From NCBI GenBank assembly GCA_019638085.1, contig JAHBUL010000005.1, positions 124,001 to 188,000 of the forward strand: DNA of 64,000 bases. The letters are read 5' to 3'. The notes under the pieces were generated by a model, which saw only the letters and a list, made by a program, of their open reading frames with translations, did not search any database and was not told where the DNA came from. Made by a program: the position numbers and the translations under genes. Shown here one piece after another: positions 39,165 to 50,683 of this stretch (its first letter is position 1; each line of letters begins with the position of its first letter). Source of the stretch: Flavobacteriales bacterium. Its GTDB lineage: Bacteria; Bacteroidota; Bacteroidia; Flavobacteriales_F; PHOS-HE28.

Positions 39165-40888
39165 GAACGACGACCATGCACACCTTCCTCCGAAGCGGCG
39201 TGATGGCCTTCGCCATGTTCGCAGCCGTTCTGCTCCAGGCCCAGACCGGCGAGGAGTATTACTTCAACGGGATCTACAATCCCACCTTGGCGGACGTCCA
39301 TAAGATCGACCTCCGGCCACAGGCTTATGACACCATCCTGCCGGAGAAGAACATCACCTACGACATGCTCACGGTGAAGGGTGAAGTACCGGCCCACGTG
39401 GACAGCATCGAAGCCGCGCGGTTGAACATCCAGTTGGCACAGGAAAAGCTCTACAAGGGCTTCGTAAAGGCGGGCTTCGGCCTGTACACCACGCCCTTGG
39501 CGGAGATCTACTACGACCAGACGCGCTCCAAGAAGAACGGATACGGGCTGCACTACAAGCATATGAGCAGCAATGGAGGCGTCGGCGATCGTGGGCCGAG
39601 TGACTACAGTTTCAACAACATTGACGGGTACTACAATGCTTACCTGCGCCACCATGCCCTGGAAGGGCGCTTGATCTATGACCGCAGGCGGGTGAGCTAC
39701 TATGGCTACAACAGCACGGACAGCTTGGAAAACCTGCATATCCAGTCACCCACACCGCCCGATGATGTAACGAAGCAGGTGTACAACGACATCGGCTTCG
39801 CCATGCGCGTGAAGAGCCTGTACAAGGACAGCACCAAGCTGGCCCATGATGTGGGGCTGGAAGTACACAACTACACCAACCTGACCAAGAGCCGGGAACT
39901 CAACGTGAAATTGGACGGCCGCTTCTCCATGGAGCAGGGAGCCGAGACCTACGGCGGCGAAATACTGATCGACAACAACGCCTATCGCGGCGAACGCGAC
40001 AGTATGCCCGACCTGCGCCAAAGCGGAACACTGGTGGGGATCTCCCCCTTCGTCAGCACCACCAACGATAAGTACTTGGTGCGGGTGGGTGCCGGGATCT
40101 ACGTGGATGCCATGGGCAAGACCACCTTCCATTTCTATCCGCAGGCCTTCGCCCAGTACCGCCTCTTTGATGACATCCTGGTGCCCTACGTTGGGGTGGA
40201 TGGTAAGCGGGAGCGCAACAGCCTGCGCAGCCTCACACGGGAGAATCCGTTCCTGCAAGGTGCGCCCCTGCTCCAGAATTCAAGCCTGATGTACGATGTG
40301 TACGGCGGCCTCCGCGGCAGCCTCAGCCGCGATGTGGGCTTCGATGTGCGTATCAGCAAGAGCAGGATGAAGGACAAGCCCCTGTACTTGGGCGTGGAGA
40401 ATGATTACAAAGGCGTGCGCTACGGGGATCAGTTCATGCCGGTGTATGATCGCGTGGATCAGGTGGACATCAGCGGTGAGCTGCGGTACAGCCACGATGA
40501 GCACATCAACGTGTACGGCGGCCTGCACCTCTTCAGCTACGACGTGAAGGAGCAGGCGGAAGCGTGGAACCTGCCCACCTATACCATCGAACTCGGCGCT
40601 GTTTATGATTTTCAGGACAAGCTGATGCTGAAGGTGGAGGCCCAGTTCGTGGGCAGGCGAGAGATGGCGGAGACGGTACCGGCAGGCTGGAACGACCTTT
40701 CGCCCGCACCCACGGCAACGGACGCAAGCGGCTATGTGGACTTCTACCTGGGGCTGGAGTACCGCTATACGAAGCGCCTCAGCGTCTTCCTGGACTTCAG
40801 CAACCTGAGCGCCAGCAAATACGAGCGCTGGTACAACTACCCCACGCAACGGACCTTGGTGCTGGGTGGCGCTACGTTCGCGTTCTGA
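39161..40888 (+). CDS. Outer-membrane beta-barrel protein (TonB-receptor-like barrel, no plug)
   Basis: A 575-residue protein with signal peptide (AFAMFAAVLLQAQ) and long alternating aromatic/polar strands (YKGFVKAGFGLYTTPLAEIYYDQ, YLVRVGAGIYVDAMG, YVDFYLGLEYRYTKRLSVFLDFSNL) ending in a terminal strand LGGATFAF typical of BAM substrates. The C-terminal region resembles TonB-dependent receptor barrels, but no plug domain is present. It overlaps the TPR gene by 4 bp, so both probably form a complex. Confidence 0.8.
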   Translation: MRTTTMHTFLRSGVMAFAMFAAVLLQAQTGEEYYFNGIYNPTLADVHKIDLRPQAYDTILPEKNITYDMLTVKGEVPAHVDSIEAARLNIQLAQEKLYKGFVKAGFGLYTTPLAEIYYDQTRSKKNGYGLHYKHMSSNGGVGDRGPSDYSFNNIDGYYNAYLRHHALEGRLIYDRRRVSYYGYNSTDSLENLHIQSPTPPDDVTKQVYNDIGFAMRVKSLYKDSTKLAHDVGLEVHNYTNLTKSRELNVKLDGRFSMEQGAETYGGEILIDNNAYRGERDSMPDLRQSGTLVGISPFVSTTNDKYLVRVGAGIYVDAMGKTTFHFYPQAFAQYRLFDDILVPYVGVDGKRERNSLRSLTRENPFLQGAPLLQNSSLMYDVYGGLRGSLSRDVGFDVRISKSRMKDKPLYLGVENDYKGVRYGDQFMPVYDRVDQVDISGELRYSHDEHINVYGGLHLFSYDVKEQAEAWNLPTYTIELGAVYDFQDKLMLKVEAQFVGRREMAETVPAGWNDLSPAPTATDASGYVDFYLGLEYRYTKRLSVFLDFSNLSASKYERWYNYPTQRTLVLGGATFAF

Positions 40889-40964
40889 CGATCGCTATAG
40901 CAGCAATGGCCCATCCCCCAAAAAGGGGATTGAGCGATCGCGTGTGGAAGACTTGATTTGCATC

Positions 40965-43502
40965 ATGCCCATTCAAGCTTCCCCCCGATCGCGCATCCGC
41001 GCCCCCTTCCTGTTCGCAGCTGCCCTGCTATGCTCGCTGACGGCCCCATTGTGGACCTCCGCACAAGATGGCTCACTGGACCCCACGTTCGACCCGGGAA
41101 CGGGCTGCCAGGAATTCGGAATATCCGGCGGGATCAACGCGATCGCCGTACTGCCTGACGGTAAGCTCATGGTCGCCGGGACCTTTGTGAAATATGACCG
41201 GACGGGCAAGAATAATTTGGTCCGATTGAACGTGGACGGGTCATTGGACCCGAGCTTTACCTGGGAAGCGGACCTGGCTGATTTCATAAACCAAATTTCG
41301 CTGCAAGCCGATGGGAAGATCTTGATAGCCGGTCAGTTCAATAGCTACAACAACGAGCCTCCCGATCGGATCGAACGGTTGAACAGCGACGGTTCCGTTG
41401 ATCCTACGTTCGATACCGGTTCAGGGCCGGATGACCGGGTCAATAGTGTGTACCAACAGACGGATGGAAAGATCATCATCACGGGCGATTTCCTTTCCGT
41501 GAACGGTACTGAAAGTCCGGATGTGGCGCGCTTGAACACGGATGGTTCAGTTGATCCGAGCTATTCGACAGGTACCGGTTTCAATAGCTATGTCTATGAC
41601 CCCATTCTTCTTGCCGATGACAAGCTTTTGGTTACTGGATACTCCACTGAATATGCAGGCCATCCTGTCACGGGCGTGGCAAGGCTCAACATGGACGGGT
41701 CCTATGATGTATCCTTCACACCTCAGGCCATGTCCCCGAACGGTACCGGAGGGCGATGTTTGGCCGAACAAGCCGATGGGAGGATACTTCTAGGTGGTGC
41801 GTTCGACGCATACGGTGGTGTGCCACGCAGCAATTTGGCCCGCTTGTTTCCTGATGGTACATTGGATCCATCGTTCGATCCGGGGGTGGGGCCCAACAAT
41901 ACCGTAAAGGCAGTGGCAGTGGCCCCCGATGGAAAGATCTTCGTGATCGGTGATTTTGATGAATGGAACAACCAGCCTTGCGGCGGGTTGGTGCGCTTGA
42001 ATGTGGACGGCTCCTTGGACAGCAGCTTCCTAGGAGGCTCCGGCCCTGATGACGTGGTTTGGGCGCTCACGCAGGATGGTGAGGACCGCATTCTGATCGG
42101 TGGGCGCTTCTTGAATTTCGATGGGACGCCGAGGAACCATATCGCACGCCTCACGAATAACGGGGCCTTGGATCCCTCCTTTACCACCGACCCGGGCCCC
42201 GCGACAGGCTTTATCCAAGCAGCCGTGCGCGATGCCGAGGGGCGGTTCGTGATAGGTGGCGCCATAACGGAATATGACGGCACACCCACGCCGAACATTG
42301 CACGGGTGCTGCCGGACGGTTCGTTGGACCCGACCTTCGATCCCGGTGGAGGGCCGGACGCACCGCTTCGTTCAATGGTGTTGCAGCCGGATGGCCGCAT
42401 ACTGGTGGCAGGGGGCTTTTCGGAGTATGACGGAGTCCCGCGTGCAAGGATCGCCCGGATCATGGCGGATGGTGCCTTGGACCCAAGCTTCGACCCCGGC
42501 AGTGGCGTTTCCGGCAGTTCCTATAGCATATTCGGGTTGGCCTTGCAGCCGGACGGAAAGGTTATCGCCGGCGGTTTGTTCACCTACTTCGACGGGGTAC
42601 CGGCTCCCAGGATCGTCCGCTTGAACAGTGATGGTTCCGTGGACCCGACATTCCAGGCCGGAACGGGGGCCGACAATACCATCGAGGTCGTTGTAGCGCA
42701 GGACGATGGTAAGGTGATGGTGGGTGGATACCTGTCCGCTTTCAATGGCTATCCAAGGGGCAAGGTCGTGCGCTTGAACGCGGACGGTTCGGTGGATACA
42801 GGGTTCGGGAACACCGCTGGCGCAAATGAGCGTGTGTTCTCCATCATCCAATTAGCCGATGGCGGTTACTTGATCGCGGGCTTTTTCACCGAATATGACG
42901 GGGTTCCCTGCGGAGGTATCGCACGCCTATTGCCCAATGGCGCCCTGGACCCCTCTTTTGCCGTGGGAACAGGTGGCAATGATGACGTCTATCAGGTGGT
43001 CCAGCTTTCGGACCAACGCTTCGTGGCGGTGGGCAGCTTCAGCGAATTCGACGGGATCCCGCGAAGGCGCATCGTGCGCTTGGCCCCCGATGGCTCCGTG
43101 GATACGGACTTCGATCCGGGGGAAGGTGCGAACTCCACGGCTTATGGCCTGGTGCCTCAGGACGATGGTGACCTGCTGCTGTTCGGAGCAATGACGTATT
43201 ATGAAGGCGCTTCTCGGAATAATGTTCTCAGGGTCAGGAACACGCTCCTTACAGCTGTCGAGGAGCATGATCGGGACGTGCAACCATTCGCCTACCCCAA
43301 CCCGGCGACGGGCCGCGTACAGCTTCGGGAGGTGAGCGGGGCGCAGCGTGTACATGTTGCGGATGCCACCGGACGGCTGTGTCTGGACCTGCCGTTCACC
43401 CGTGAACTGGACCTGACGGGCCTGGCCAAAGGAGCTTACCTGATCACCGCCTTGGACCGCACCGGGGTGATCGTTCGGCGCCAAAGGCAACTCTTGGACT
43501 GA
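40965..43502 (+). CDS. Secreted delta-60 repeat protein with T9SS sorting domain
   Basis: An 845-residue surface protein: signal peptide (FLFAAALLCSLTAPLWTSAQ), then about fourteen copies of the ~55-residue delta-60 repeat (DGKIL-I/V-AGxF...YDGxPxxxIARLNxDGSxDxxF), giving a beta-propeller-like array, and a C-terminal sorting domain from about 770 (FAYPNPATGRVQL). Function is unknown; such proteins are large exported surface proteins. The ATG at 40965 lies 5 bp after TTGATTTG. Confidence 0.9.
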   Translation: MPIQASPRSRIRAPFLFAAALLCSLTAPLWTSAQDGSLDPTFDPGTGCQEFGISGGINAIAVLPDGKLMVAGTFVKYDRTGKNNLVRLNVDGSLDPSFTWEADLADFINQISLQADGKILIAGQFNSYNNEPPDRIERLNSDGSVDPTFDTGSGPDDRVNSVYQQTDGKIIITGDFLSVNGTESPDVARLNTDGSVDPSYSTGTGFNSYVYDPILLADDKLLVTGYSTEYAGHPVTGVARLNMDGSYDVSFTPQAMSPNGTGGRCLAEQADGRILLGGAFDAYGGVPRSNLARLFPDGTLDPSFDPGVGPNNTVKAVAVAPDGKIFVIGDFDEWNNQPCGGLVRLNVDGSLDSSFLGGSGPDDVVWALTQDGEDRILIGGRFLNFDGTPRNHIARLTNNGALDPSFTTDPGPATGFIQAAVRDAEGRFVIGGAITEYDGTPTPNIARVLPDGSLDPTFDPGGGPDAPLRSMVLQPDGRILVAGGFSEYDGVPRARIARIMADGALDPSFDPGSGVSGSSYSIFGLALQPDGKVIAGGLFTYFDGVPAPRIVRLNSDGSVDPTFQAGTGADNTIEVVVAQDDGKVMVGGYLSAFNGYPRGKVVRLNADGSVDTGFGNTAGANERVFSIIQLADGGYLIAGFFTEYDGVPCGGIARLLPNGALDPSFAVGTGGNDDVYQVVQLSDQRFVAVGSFSEFDGIPRRRIVRLAPDGSVDTDFDPGEGANSTAYGLVPQDDGDLLLFGAMTYYEGASRNNVLRVRNTLLTAVEEHDRDVQPFAYPNPATGRVQLREVSGAQRVHVADATGRLCLDLPFTRELDLTGLAKGAYLITALDRTGVIVRRQRQLLD

Positions 43503-45785
<2,283 letters not shown>

Positions 45786-45822
45786 ACATTGTCTTATGCG
45801 GGACTGTCTTATGTCCTATGCG

Positions 45823-45851
45823 AAAGCCTCGGGAGATCCCGGGGCTTTTTG
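45823..45851 (+). terminator. Intrinsic terminator of gyrB
   Basis: Stem AGCCTCGGG (45825-45833) pairs with CCCGGGGCT (45838-45846) around the loop AGAT, followed by TTTTT. Confidence 0.8.
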
Positions 45852-45861
45852 CATGTTGGGT

Positions 45862-46064
45862 TTAGTTGTCAGTTGTCAGCTGTCAGTTGTCAGGGGCGCT
45901 TTTGGCCAGCGGATGCGCTACATGCGCACGCGCTCGGCTTTTTGCCGAGTGCGTTCTACTCCGGGCCTCCCGGCCCGCCTCCACGTTGATGCATCCGGAA
46001 CTTCAGTACTGGCCACAACGTGCGGAAACACGCGCCCAGCCTAACAATTGACAACGAACAACGA
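45862..46064. repeat. GTTGTCAG repeats and hairpins between gyrB and xdhC
   Basis: GTTGTCAG occurs in tandem at 45862-45894 and its complement CAATTGACAACGAACAAC at 46043-46060, forming a possible ~200-bp stem-loop. Between them lie GCGCTCGGC-TTTTT-GCCGAGTGCG and a GGGCC hairpin. No gene. Confidence 0.7.
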
Positions 46065-47051
46065 TCAACTGTTCTTCACCGAAATAACCTCCGCTGCAAT
46101 GCTCACCGCGATCTCCTCCGGGGTCTTGCTGTTTATCGGCAGCCCGATCGGAGTGCGGATCCGCGCAATTTCTTCCTCGGTGAATCCATCCTTCCGCATA
46201 TCCGCCAAGAGCTTCCTGATCTTCTCCACGCTGCCCATCATGCCGAGGTATTTGAAGCGCTTCCGCACCAATTGCCGCACAAGGATGTCATCCGTGCGGT
46301 AGCCGAAGGAGACCAGGACGATGTATAACTCGGGATCATCGGCGATCACATTGCCGATGTTGGCGTAGTCCACCACGCTGCGGGCATGCGCCCATTGGTT
46401 CGCGGCCATGGTGTTCAGGTCTGCGCGATCGTCCATCAGGTGGACGTGGAAGCCGAGCTGGTCCATGGTGCGGCTCAAGGCCAAGCCCACGTGGCCCGCA
46501 CCGAGGATGATGATGCGCGGCATGCTCCCGAGCCGCTCGCGGTACTGCCAATGTTCCGGGCCTTGCCTGTGCAGGACCTTTTCGTCGCTTGCTTGTGGAA
46601 GATCGCCGGTGCCGATGCCTTTGTGACTGAGCACGAGTCCGATGCTTCGGTTCTTTTGCAAGCTGTCCGTGATCTCTTGAACAAGCTTCTCTTGGCTTTT
46701 TCCCAGCGGGAAGAACGCCACGGTCTGTTCGCCGGAGCAGATCATGCCGGAACGGTCGGTGGGTTCTTCGGCACGGTGGATCTGGCGTTTGAGCATCGAA
46801 GATGTCCCGGCAGGGTCACTCGAAGAGGACCCTGCGGGGGCCAACCGAGCTCTGGCGAGCTCTACCAGCTTATGCTCCATGCTCCCCCCGCCAATGGAGC
46901 CGTACAACTCACCACCGGAGGTCACCAGCGCTTTGAAGCCTGCACGACCGGGGCTGCTGCCGATGCTTTCCACCACCACCAACAGCATGCAACGCTCCCC
47001 GCCTTCGAGGGCCGCCAGCGCATGCTGCCAAAGTTCAAGTTCCTTGTTCAC
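46065..47051 (-). CDS. xdhC: XdhC-family xanthine dehydrogenase accessory protein
   Basis: A 328-residue protein needed to insert the sulfurated molybdenum cofactor into xanthine dehydrogenase. N-terminal XdhC/CoxI domain (MLLVVVESIGSSPGRAGFKALV, GSIGGGSMEHKLVE) and C-terminal Rossmann domain (IILGAGHVGLAL, about 175 onward). Residues ~71-84 (APAGSSSSDPAGTSS) are an unusual Ser/Pro/Gly insert coded by an inverted repeat before MLKRQIHR. A GTG at 47051 gives the usual MNKELELWQ start. Divergent from puuD; part of the purine cluster. Confidence 0.88.
   Translation of the reverse strand: MNKELELWQHALAALEGGERCMLLVVVESIGSSPGRAGFKALVTSGGELYGSIGGGSMEHKLVELARARLAPAGSSSSDPAGTSSMLKRQIHRAEEPTDRSGMICSGEQTVAFFPLGKSQEKLVQEITDSLQKNRSIGLVLSHKGIGTGDLPQASDEKVLHRQGPEHWQYRERLGSMPRIIILGAGHVGLALSRTMDQLGFHVHLMDDRADLNTMAANQWAHARSVVDYANIGNVIADDPELYIVLVSFGYRTDDILVRQLVRKRFKYLGMMGSVEKIRKLLADMRKDGFTEEEIARIRTPIGLPINSKTPEEIAVSIAAEVISVKNS
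46806..46839. repeat. In-gene inverted repeat in xdhC
   Basis: Arms CCCGGCAGGGTC and GACCCTGCGGGG (11 of 12 pairs) with a 10-base loop; it encodes the Ser/Pro/Gly-rich insert of XdhC. Confidence 0.75.
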
Positions 47052-47122
47052 GATAGGGCGTTCAAAGTACAGTGTTCCCGTGGTGTGCTGAAAAGTGCTG
47101 GAATGTACCAACTTCGCCAACT

Positions 47123-48727
47123 GTGACCCACTTGCTGAAATACTTCCTGATGTTCGCTGCGCTGCTCGGCACTGTCCCTGCTTTTTCGCAGGACATGATG
47201 GCGGACAGCACAGTGGTGGATACGGTGGCGACCGCTACCGCTGCGGCTCCTGTGGGAGCCGTTGTTCATGTGCCGACCTACATGGAAAAACTGGCGGCGG
47301 ATCCGTATGTGCTGATCGTCGCGGCCATCGTCCTCCTGTTGTTCCTGCTATTCATCTGGTTCGGCCGCATGGTGAAGGACATCACGGACCAACTCACTGA
47401 TCCCGGTATTTCCGCAGGCACTCGCTTCGATCTGGAGCAGGCTCGTTCCACCGAGATCGCTTCCCGACAGGCTGCGAAGTTCTTCGGCTTGTTGTTGTTC
47501 TTCGGCTATGCGGTATATGTCGCAGTGGCGGGCAGTGAGATGCAAGGCTACGTGATGCAGTGGCTCAACCTCTCCGTGCGCTGGATCCACGTCATCGCCG
47601 GCATCATGTGGATCGGCGCTTCCTTCTACTTCATCTTCCTGGAGAACAACCTGAACCGCACCGAGGGCCTGCGCGATGAGCTCGCCGGCAACCTCTGGGC
47701 CATCCACGGCGGCGGTTTTTATTACGTGGAGAAGTACAGTGTGGCGCCGAAGGTGATCCCCAAGCACCTGCACTGGTTCAAGTACGAGGCCTACTTCACG
47801 TGGCTTAGCGGCTTCTCATTGCTCTTCATCGTGTACTATTCCGACGCGAAAGCCTTCATGATCGACCCTTCCGTGGCTGCCCTCACGCCGGGGGTAGCGA
47901 TCGGCATAGGCATCGGATCCATGCTGCTCGGCTGGCTGATCTACGACATGATGAGCAAGTCCAAGCTCGTGTTGCGGCAGGACCTCTTCGCGCTGGTTGG
48001 CATACTTGTGCTGGGCGTGCTCACCTACGTGCTCACGCATCTGCTCAGCGGGCGCGCGGCCTACATCCATGTGGGCGCATTGCTCGGAACGATCATGGTG
48101 GGCAACGTTTTCTTCACCATCATCCCCAGCCAAAAAGCCTTGGTGCGCGCCGCGAAAACAGGCCAACCGCTGGACGCATCTCTCGGCAAAAAGGCCGGAC
48201 AGCGCAGCTTGCACAACAACTACATCACCCTGCCAGTGGTCTTCCTAATGCTCAGCAACCATTTCCCGAGCACCTTCGGCCACAGCGGCAACTGGCTGAT
48301 CCTGATGGTGATCACCGTGGCCAGCATGGGCATCAAGCACTACTGGAACCTGCTGGACCGTGGTGTGAAGCGCACCTGGGTGCTGGTGGCGAGCATCAGC
48401 GCGCTGGTAGTGCTAAGCGCCGCGATCTCACCCGCCATGGAAGACACCGTGGATGTCGCCATCCCGGCCAGTTTCAGCGATGCCAACGCCATCATCCAAC
48501 GCCGCTGCGTGCAATGCCACAGCGCCAACCCCACGGATGAAGTGAACCACGTGGCGCCCAACGGTGTGAAGTTCGATACCCCGCAGGAGATCAAGGCCAT
48601 GGCCCCGAAGATCATGGAACGCGCCGTGCGCACCCACACCATGCCCCAAGGCAATAAGACCGGCATGACGGATGAAGAACGGACGGTGTTGAAGCGATGG
48701 ATCCTACAAGGAGCGAAGACGGAGTAG
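47123..48727 (+). CDS. puuD: Membrane-bound cytochrome c-type urate oxidase PuuD
   Basis: A 534-residue inner-membrane protein that oxidises urate to 5-hydroxyisourate and passes electrons to the respiratory chain. It has a signal-like first segment, about eight membrane helices including LNLSVRWIHVIAGIMWIGASFYFIFLENNL (urate oxidase N-terminal domain), and a C-terminal cytochrome c domain with the haem motif CVQCH (~456-460) and a distal Met region (HTMPQGN). The start is a GTG at 47123 (MTHLLKYFLMFAALLG). First gene of the urate branch, followed by allB. Confidence 0.92.
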   Translation: MTHLLKYFLMFAALLGTVPAFSQDMMADSTVVDTVATATAAAPVGAVVHVPTYMEKLAADPYVLIVAAIVLLLFLLFIWFGRMVKDITDQLTDPGISAGTRFDLEQARSTEIASRQAAKFFGLLLFFGYAVYVAVAGSEMQGYVMQWLNLSVRWIHVIAGIMWIGASFYFIFLENNLNRTEGLRDELAGNLWAIHGGGFYYVEKYSVAPKVIPKHLHWFKYEAYFTWLSGFSLLFIVYYSDAKAFMIDPSVAALTPGVAIGIGIGSMLLGWLIYDMMSKSKLVLRQDLFALVGILVLGVLTYVLTHLLSGRAAYIHVGALLGTIMVGNVFFTIIPSQKALVRAAKTGQPLDASLGKKAGQRSLHNNYITLPVVFLMLSNHFPSTFGHSGNWLILMVITVASMGIKHYWNLLDRGVKRTWVLVASISALVVLSAAISPAMEDTVDVAIPASFSDANAIIQRRCVQCHSANPTDEVNHVAPNGVKFDTPQEIKAMAPKIMERAVRTHTMPQGNKTGMTDEERTVLKRWILQGAKTE

Positions 48728-48747
48728 GGACGATGCATGCATCGTCC
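48728..48747. repeat. REP-type palindrome, GATGCATGCATC family
   Basis: Perfect 20-bp palindrome GGACGATGCATGCATCGTCC directly after the puuD stop, preceded by GTAG, the tetranucleotide typical of RAYT-linked REP sequences. Related copies: 56904-56931 beside the RAYT relic and 61607-61626 inside xdhA. Confidence 0.8.
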
Positions 48748-48755
48748 AACGACAG

Positions 48756-50147
48756 ATGAGCAAAACAGCGTTACATAGCACCCGGGTAGTGACACCAACC
48801 GGTATCATCGAAGCCACGCTGATCCTGGCCGATGGCAAGATCAAGGAAGTCCTGCCCGGTCGTGTAGAACAGGAAAACATCCCCTTCGAAAGTGTCGGCA
48901 ACAACCTGATCATGCCCGGTGTGATCGACGCGCACGTCCACATCAACGAGCCGGGGCGCACGGAGTGGGAAGGCTTCGAGACCGCCACGAAAGCCGCTGC
49001 CGCCGGAGGCATCACCACCATGATCGAGATGCCGCTCAACGCCAGCCCCGTCACGACCACGGCCGCTGCGCTGAAGCTGAAGTTGGAAGCCGCCTCCCGA
49101 AATTCATCGGGAGGAAAACTGCACGTCAACTGCGGCTTCTACGGCGGTGTGATCCCCGGCAACATCGACGACCTCGACGAACTGCTCAACGCGGGCGTCT
49201 TCGGCATCAAGGCCTTCCTCACGCACTCCGGCATCGACGAGTTCCCGAACGTCACCGAGGCGGATCTGCGAAAGGCGTTGCCGATCCTGAAGAAGCATGA
49301 TGCGACCTTGCTTGTGCATTGCGAGCTCGAGAGCCCAGTTGTCAGTTCTCCGTTGTCAGTTGTCAGGGCGGGCGGTCGGCAGCCCGACAACCGACAACTA
49401 TCAACTGACAACTCCTACCAGCACTACTTGGCGTCCCGCCCACCAAAATGGGAAACTGACGCCATCACCCTCATGATCCGCCTAAGCGAGGAGTTCGATG
49501 TCCACGTCCACATCGTACATGTATCCGCTGCGGAAGCATTGCCGTTGATCCGCGGTGCCAAAAAGCGCGGACTACGCATCACCGCCGAGACCTGTCCGCA
49601 CTACCTCGTCTTCTCCGCGGAAGAAATCCCTGACGGCGCCACGGAATACAAGTGCGCACCACCGATCCGCGAACGCGCCAACAACGAGCTGCTCTGGGAA
49701 GCGCTGAAGGACGGCACGCTGGACTTCGTGGCTTCTGACCACAGCCCCGCACCGCCGGAGATGAAGGAGCAGGCATCCGGCAATTTCATGAAGGCCTGGG
49801 GCGGCATCGCGGGCTTGCAGTTCGTGCTGCCTGCTTTCTGGACGGGGGCGAAAGAGCGCGGCTTTTCCTTGGAAGATGTTGCGCGGCTACTGTGCGAACA
49901 CCCGGCGGATTTCCTAGGACTGAAGCAGAAGGGCCGTATTGCTCCCGGCTGCGATGCCGACCTTGTGGTTTGGGATCCGGAGGCGAGTATTGTGGTGAAG
50001 AAGGAGGATGTGCAGCACCAGCATAAGATCACGCCGTATGTGGGAAGGACGTTGTATGGAGTGGTTGACCAATCGATGCTGCTTGGTTGCAATGCCTTTC
50101 GATCAGGAGCTTTTGCCCGTCCTGAGGCAAGAACATTGAGAGCATGA
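48756..50147 (+). CDS. allB: Allantoinase
   Basis: A 463-residue metal-dependent amidohydrolase converting allantoin to allantoate. Metal site: DAHVHINEPGR (His59, His61), bridging Lys in GIKAFLTHSG, His in VHCE, His in HIVHVS and Asp in ASDHSP. Two in-frame inserts stand out: SRNSSGG at ~114-120, coded by an inverted repeat, and about 26 residues at ~192-220 (VVSSPLSVVRAGGRQPDNRQ...) coded by a GTTGTCAG-family hairpin placed between HCELESP and SYQHYLASRPPKWE. Both lie in loops, so the enzyme may remain active. Overlaps the next gene by 4 bp. Confidence 0.92.
   Translation: MSKTALHSTRVVTPTGIIEATLILADGKIKEVLPGRVEQENIPFESVGNNLIMPGVIDAHVHINEPGRTEWEGFETATKAAAAGGITTMIEMPLNASPVTTTAAALKLKLEAASRNSSGGKLHVNCGFYGGVIPGNIDDLDELLNAGVFGIKAFLTHSGIDEFPNVTEADLRKALPILKKHDATLLVHCELESPVVSSPLSVVRAGGRQPDNRQLSTDNSYQHYLASRPPKWETDAITLMIRLSEEFDVHVHIVHVSAAEALPLIRGAKKRGLRITAETCPHYLVFSAEEIPDGATEYKCAPPIRERANNELLWEALKDGTLDFVASDHSPAPPEMKEQASGNFMKAWGGIAGLQFVLPAFWTGAKERGFSLEDVARLLCEHPADFLGLKQKGRIAPGCDADLVVWDPEASIVVKKEDVQHQHKITPYVGRTLYGVVDQSMLLGCNAFRSGAFARPEARTLRA
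49093..49114. repeat. In-gene inverted repeat, SRNSxGG family (allB copy)
   Basis: CCTCCCGA-AATTCA-TCGGGAGG, 8-bp perfect arms. On the coding strand it reads S-R-N-S-S-G-G; the xdhA copy at 61053-61072 reads S-R-N-S-A-G-G. Confidence 0.85.
49335..49413. repeat. In-gene GTTGTCAG hairpin element (allB)
   Basis: A 79-bp element with terminal arms AGTTGTCAGTT and AACTGACAACT and internal GTTGTC/GACAAC pairs, the same sequence family as the intergenic repeats at 27942, 34774 and 45862, but here fully translated. Confidence 0.88.
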
Positions 50148-50536
50148 CGGTCTCCTTTAGAACGAAACGATTCGACACTTCCATAGAGCCGGATATTGGC
50201 TTCAATGGGAAGGACCTCGCACTTTGGCTTAGCGACGAGCTCAAGGGATGGGATGCCAGGGTATTTGAAGAAGATTGGGGTTGGGCTCTGATGGTCGAGC
50301 GAGCTGGTTCCCGTTTTCTAGTCGGTGTGTACGACTATGAAACGAATAATGAGAATGAACACGGAGCCAAATGGATCATTAGATGTTCAGAAGAAGTGCG
50401 GCTTTTGCGCCGACTATCCTTAGTGTTTGGTGGTGCCAAACCGGAACTGGACGTTGAGAGTGTGATGAAGGAGATTGGCCGAATCTTGAGATCCGACGGA
50501 GAGATACGCGACCTTGAGAACATTTTGGAACGATGA
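50144..50536 (+). CDS. Hypothetical protein, 130 residues, cargo between allB and alc
   Basis: A soluble acidic protein (FRTKRFDTSIEPDIGFNGKDLALWLSDELKGWDARVFEEDWGWALMVERAGSRFLVGVYDYE) of a type seen near toxin/immunity genes, but not recognised with certainty. Its ATG overlaps the allB stop, and its stop overlaps the ATG of a truncated alc copy. It is lower in GC than the purine genes, which fits recent arrival. Confidence 0.7.
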   Translation: MTVSFRTKRFDTSIEPDIGFNGKDLALWLSDELKGWDARVFEEDWGWALMVERAGSRFLVGVYDYETNNENEHGAKWIIRCSEEVRLLRRLSLVFGGAKPELDVESVMKEIGRILRSDGEIRDLENILER

Positions 50537-50679
50537 AAGAGCTGCAGTCCACAGCCCCCGCCTTCACCCACCTTATCAACCTCGCTGCTGAGCGCTTCGG
50601 GGCCAAGGTGCTGTGGTGTACCGATGATTTCTTCGCAGAGAAGGAGGGGAATATGCAGTCAGCACTGACAATCGGATGA
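50533..50679 (+). pseudogene. Truncated 5' copy of allantoicase gene
   Basis: Encodes MKELQSTAPAFTHLINLAAE and onwards to DDFFAEKE, matching the first 37 residues of the complete allantoicase, then stops after 10 unrelated codons. Bases 50553-50648 align with 51071-51166 with about six differences. Confidence 0.92.
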
Positions 50680-50683
50680 ACGT

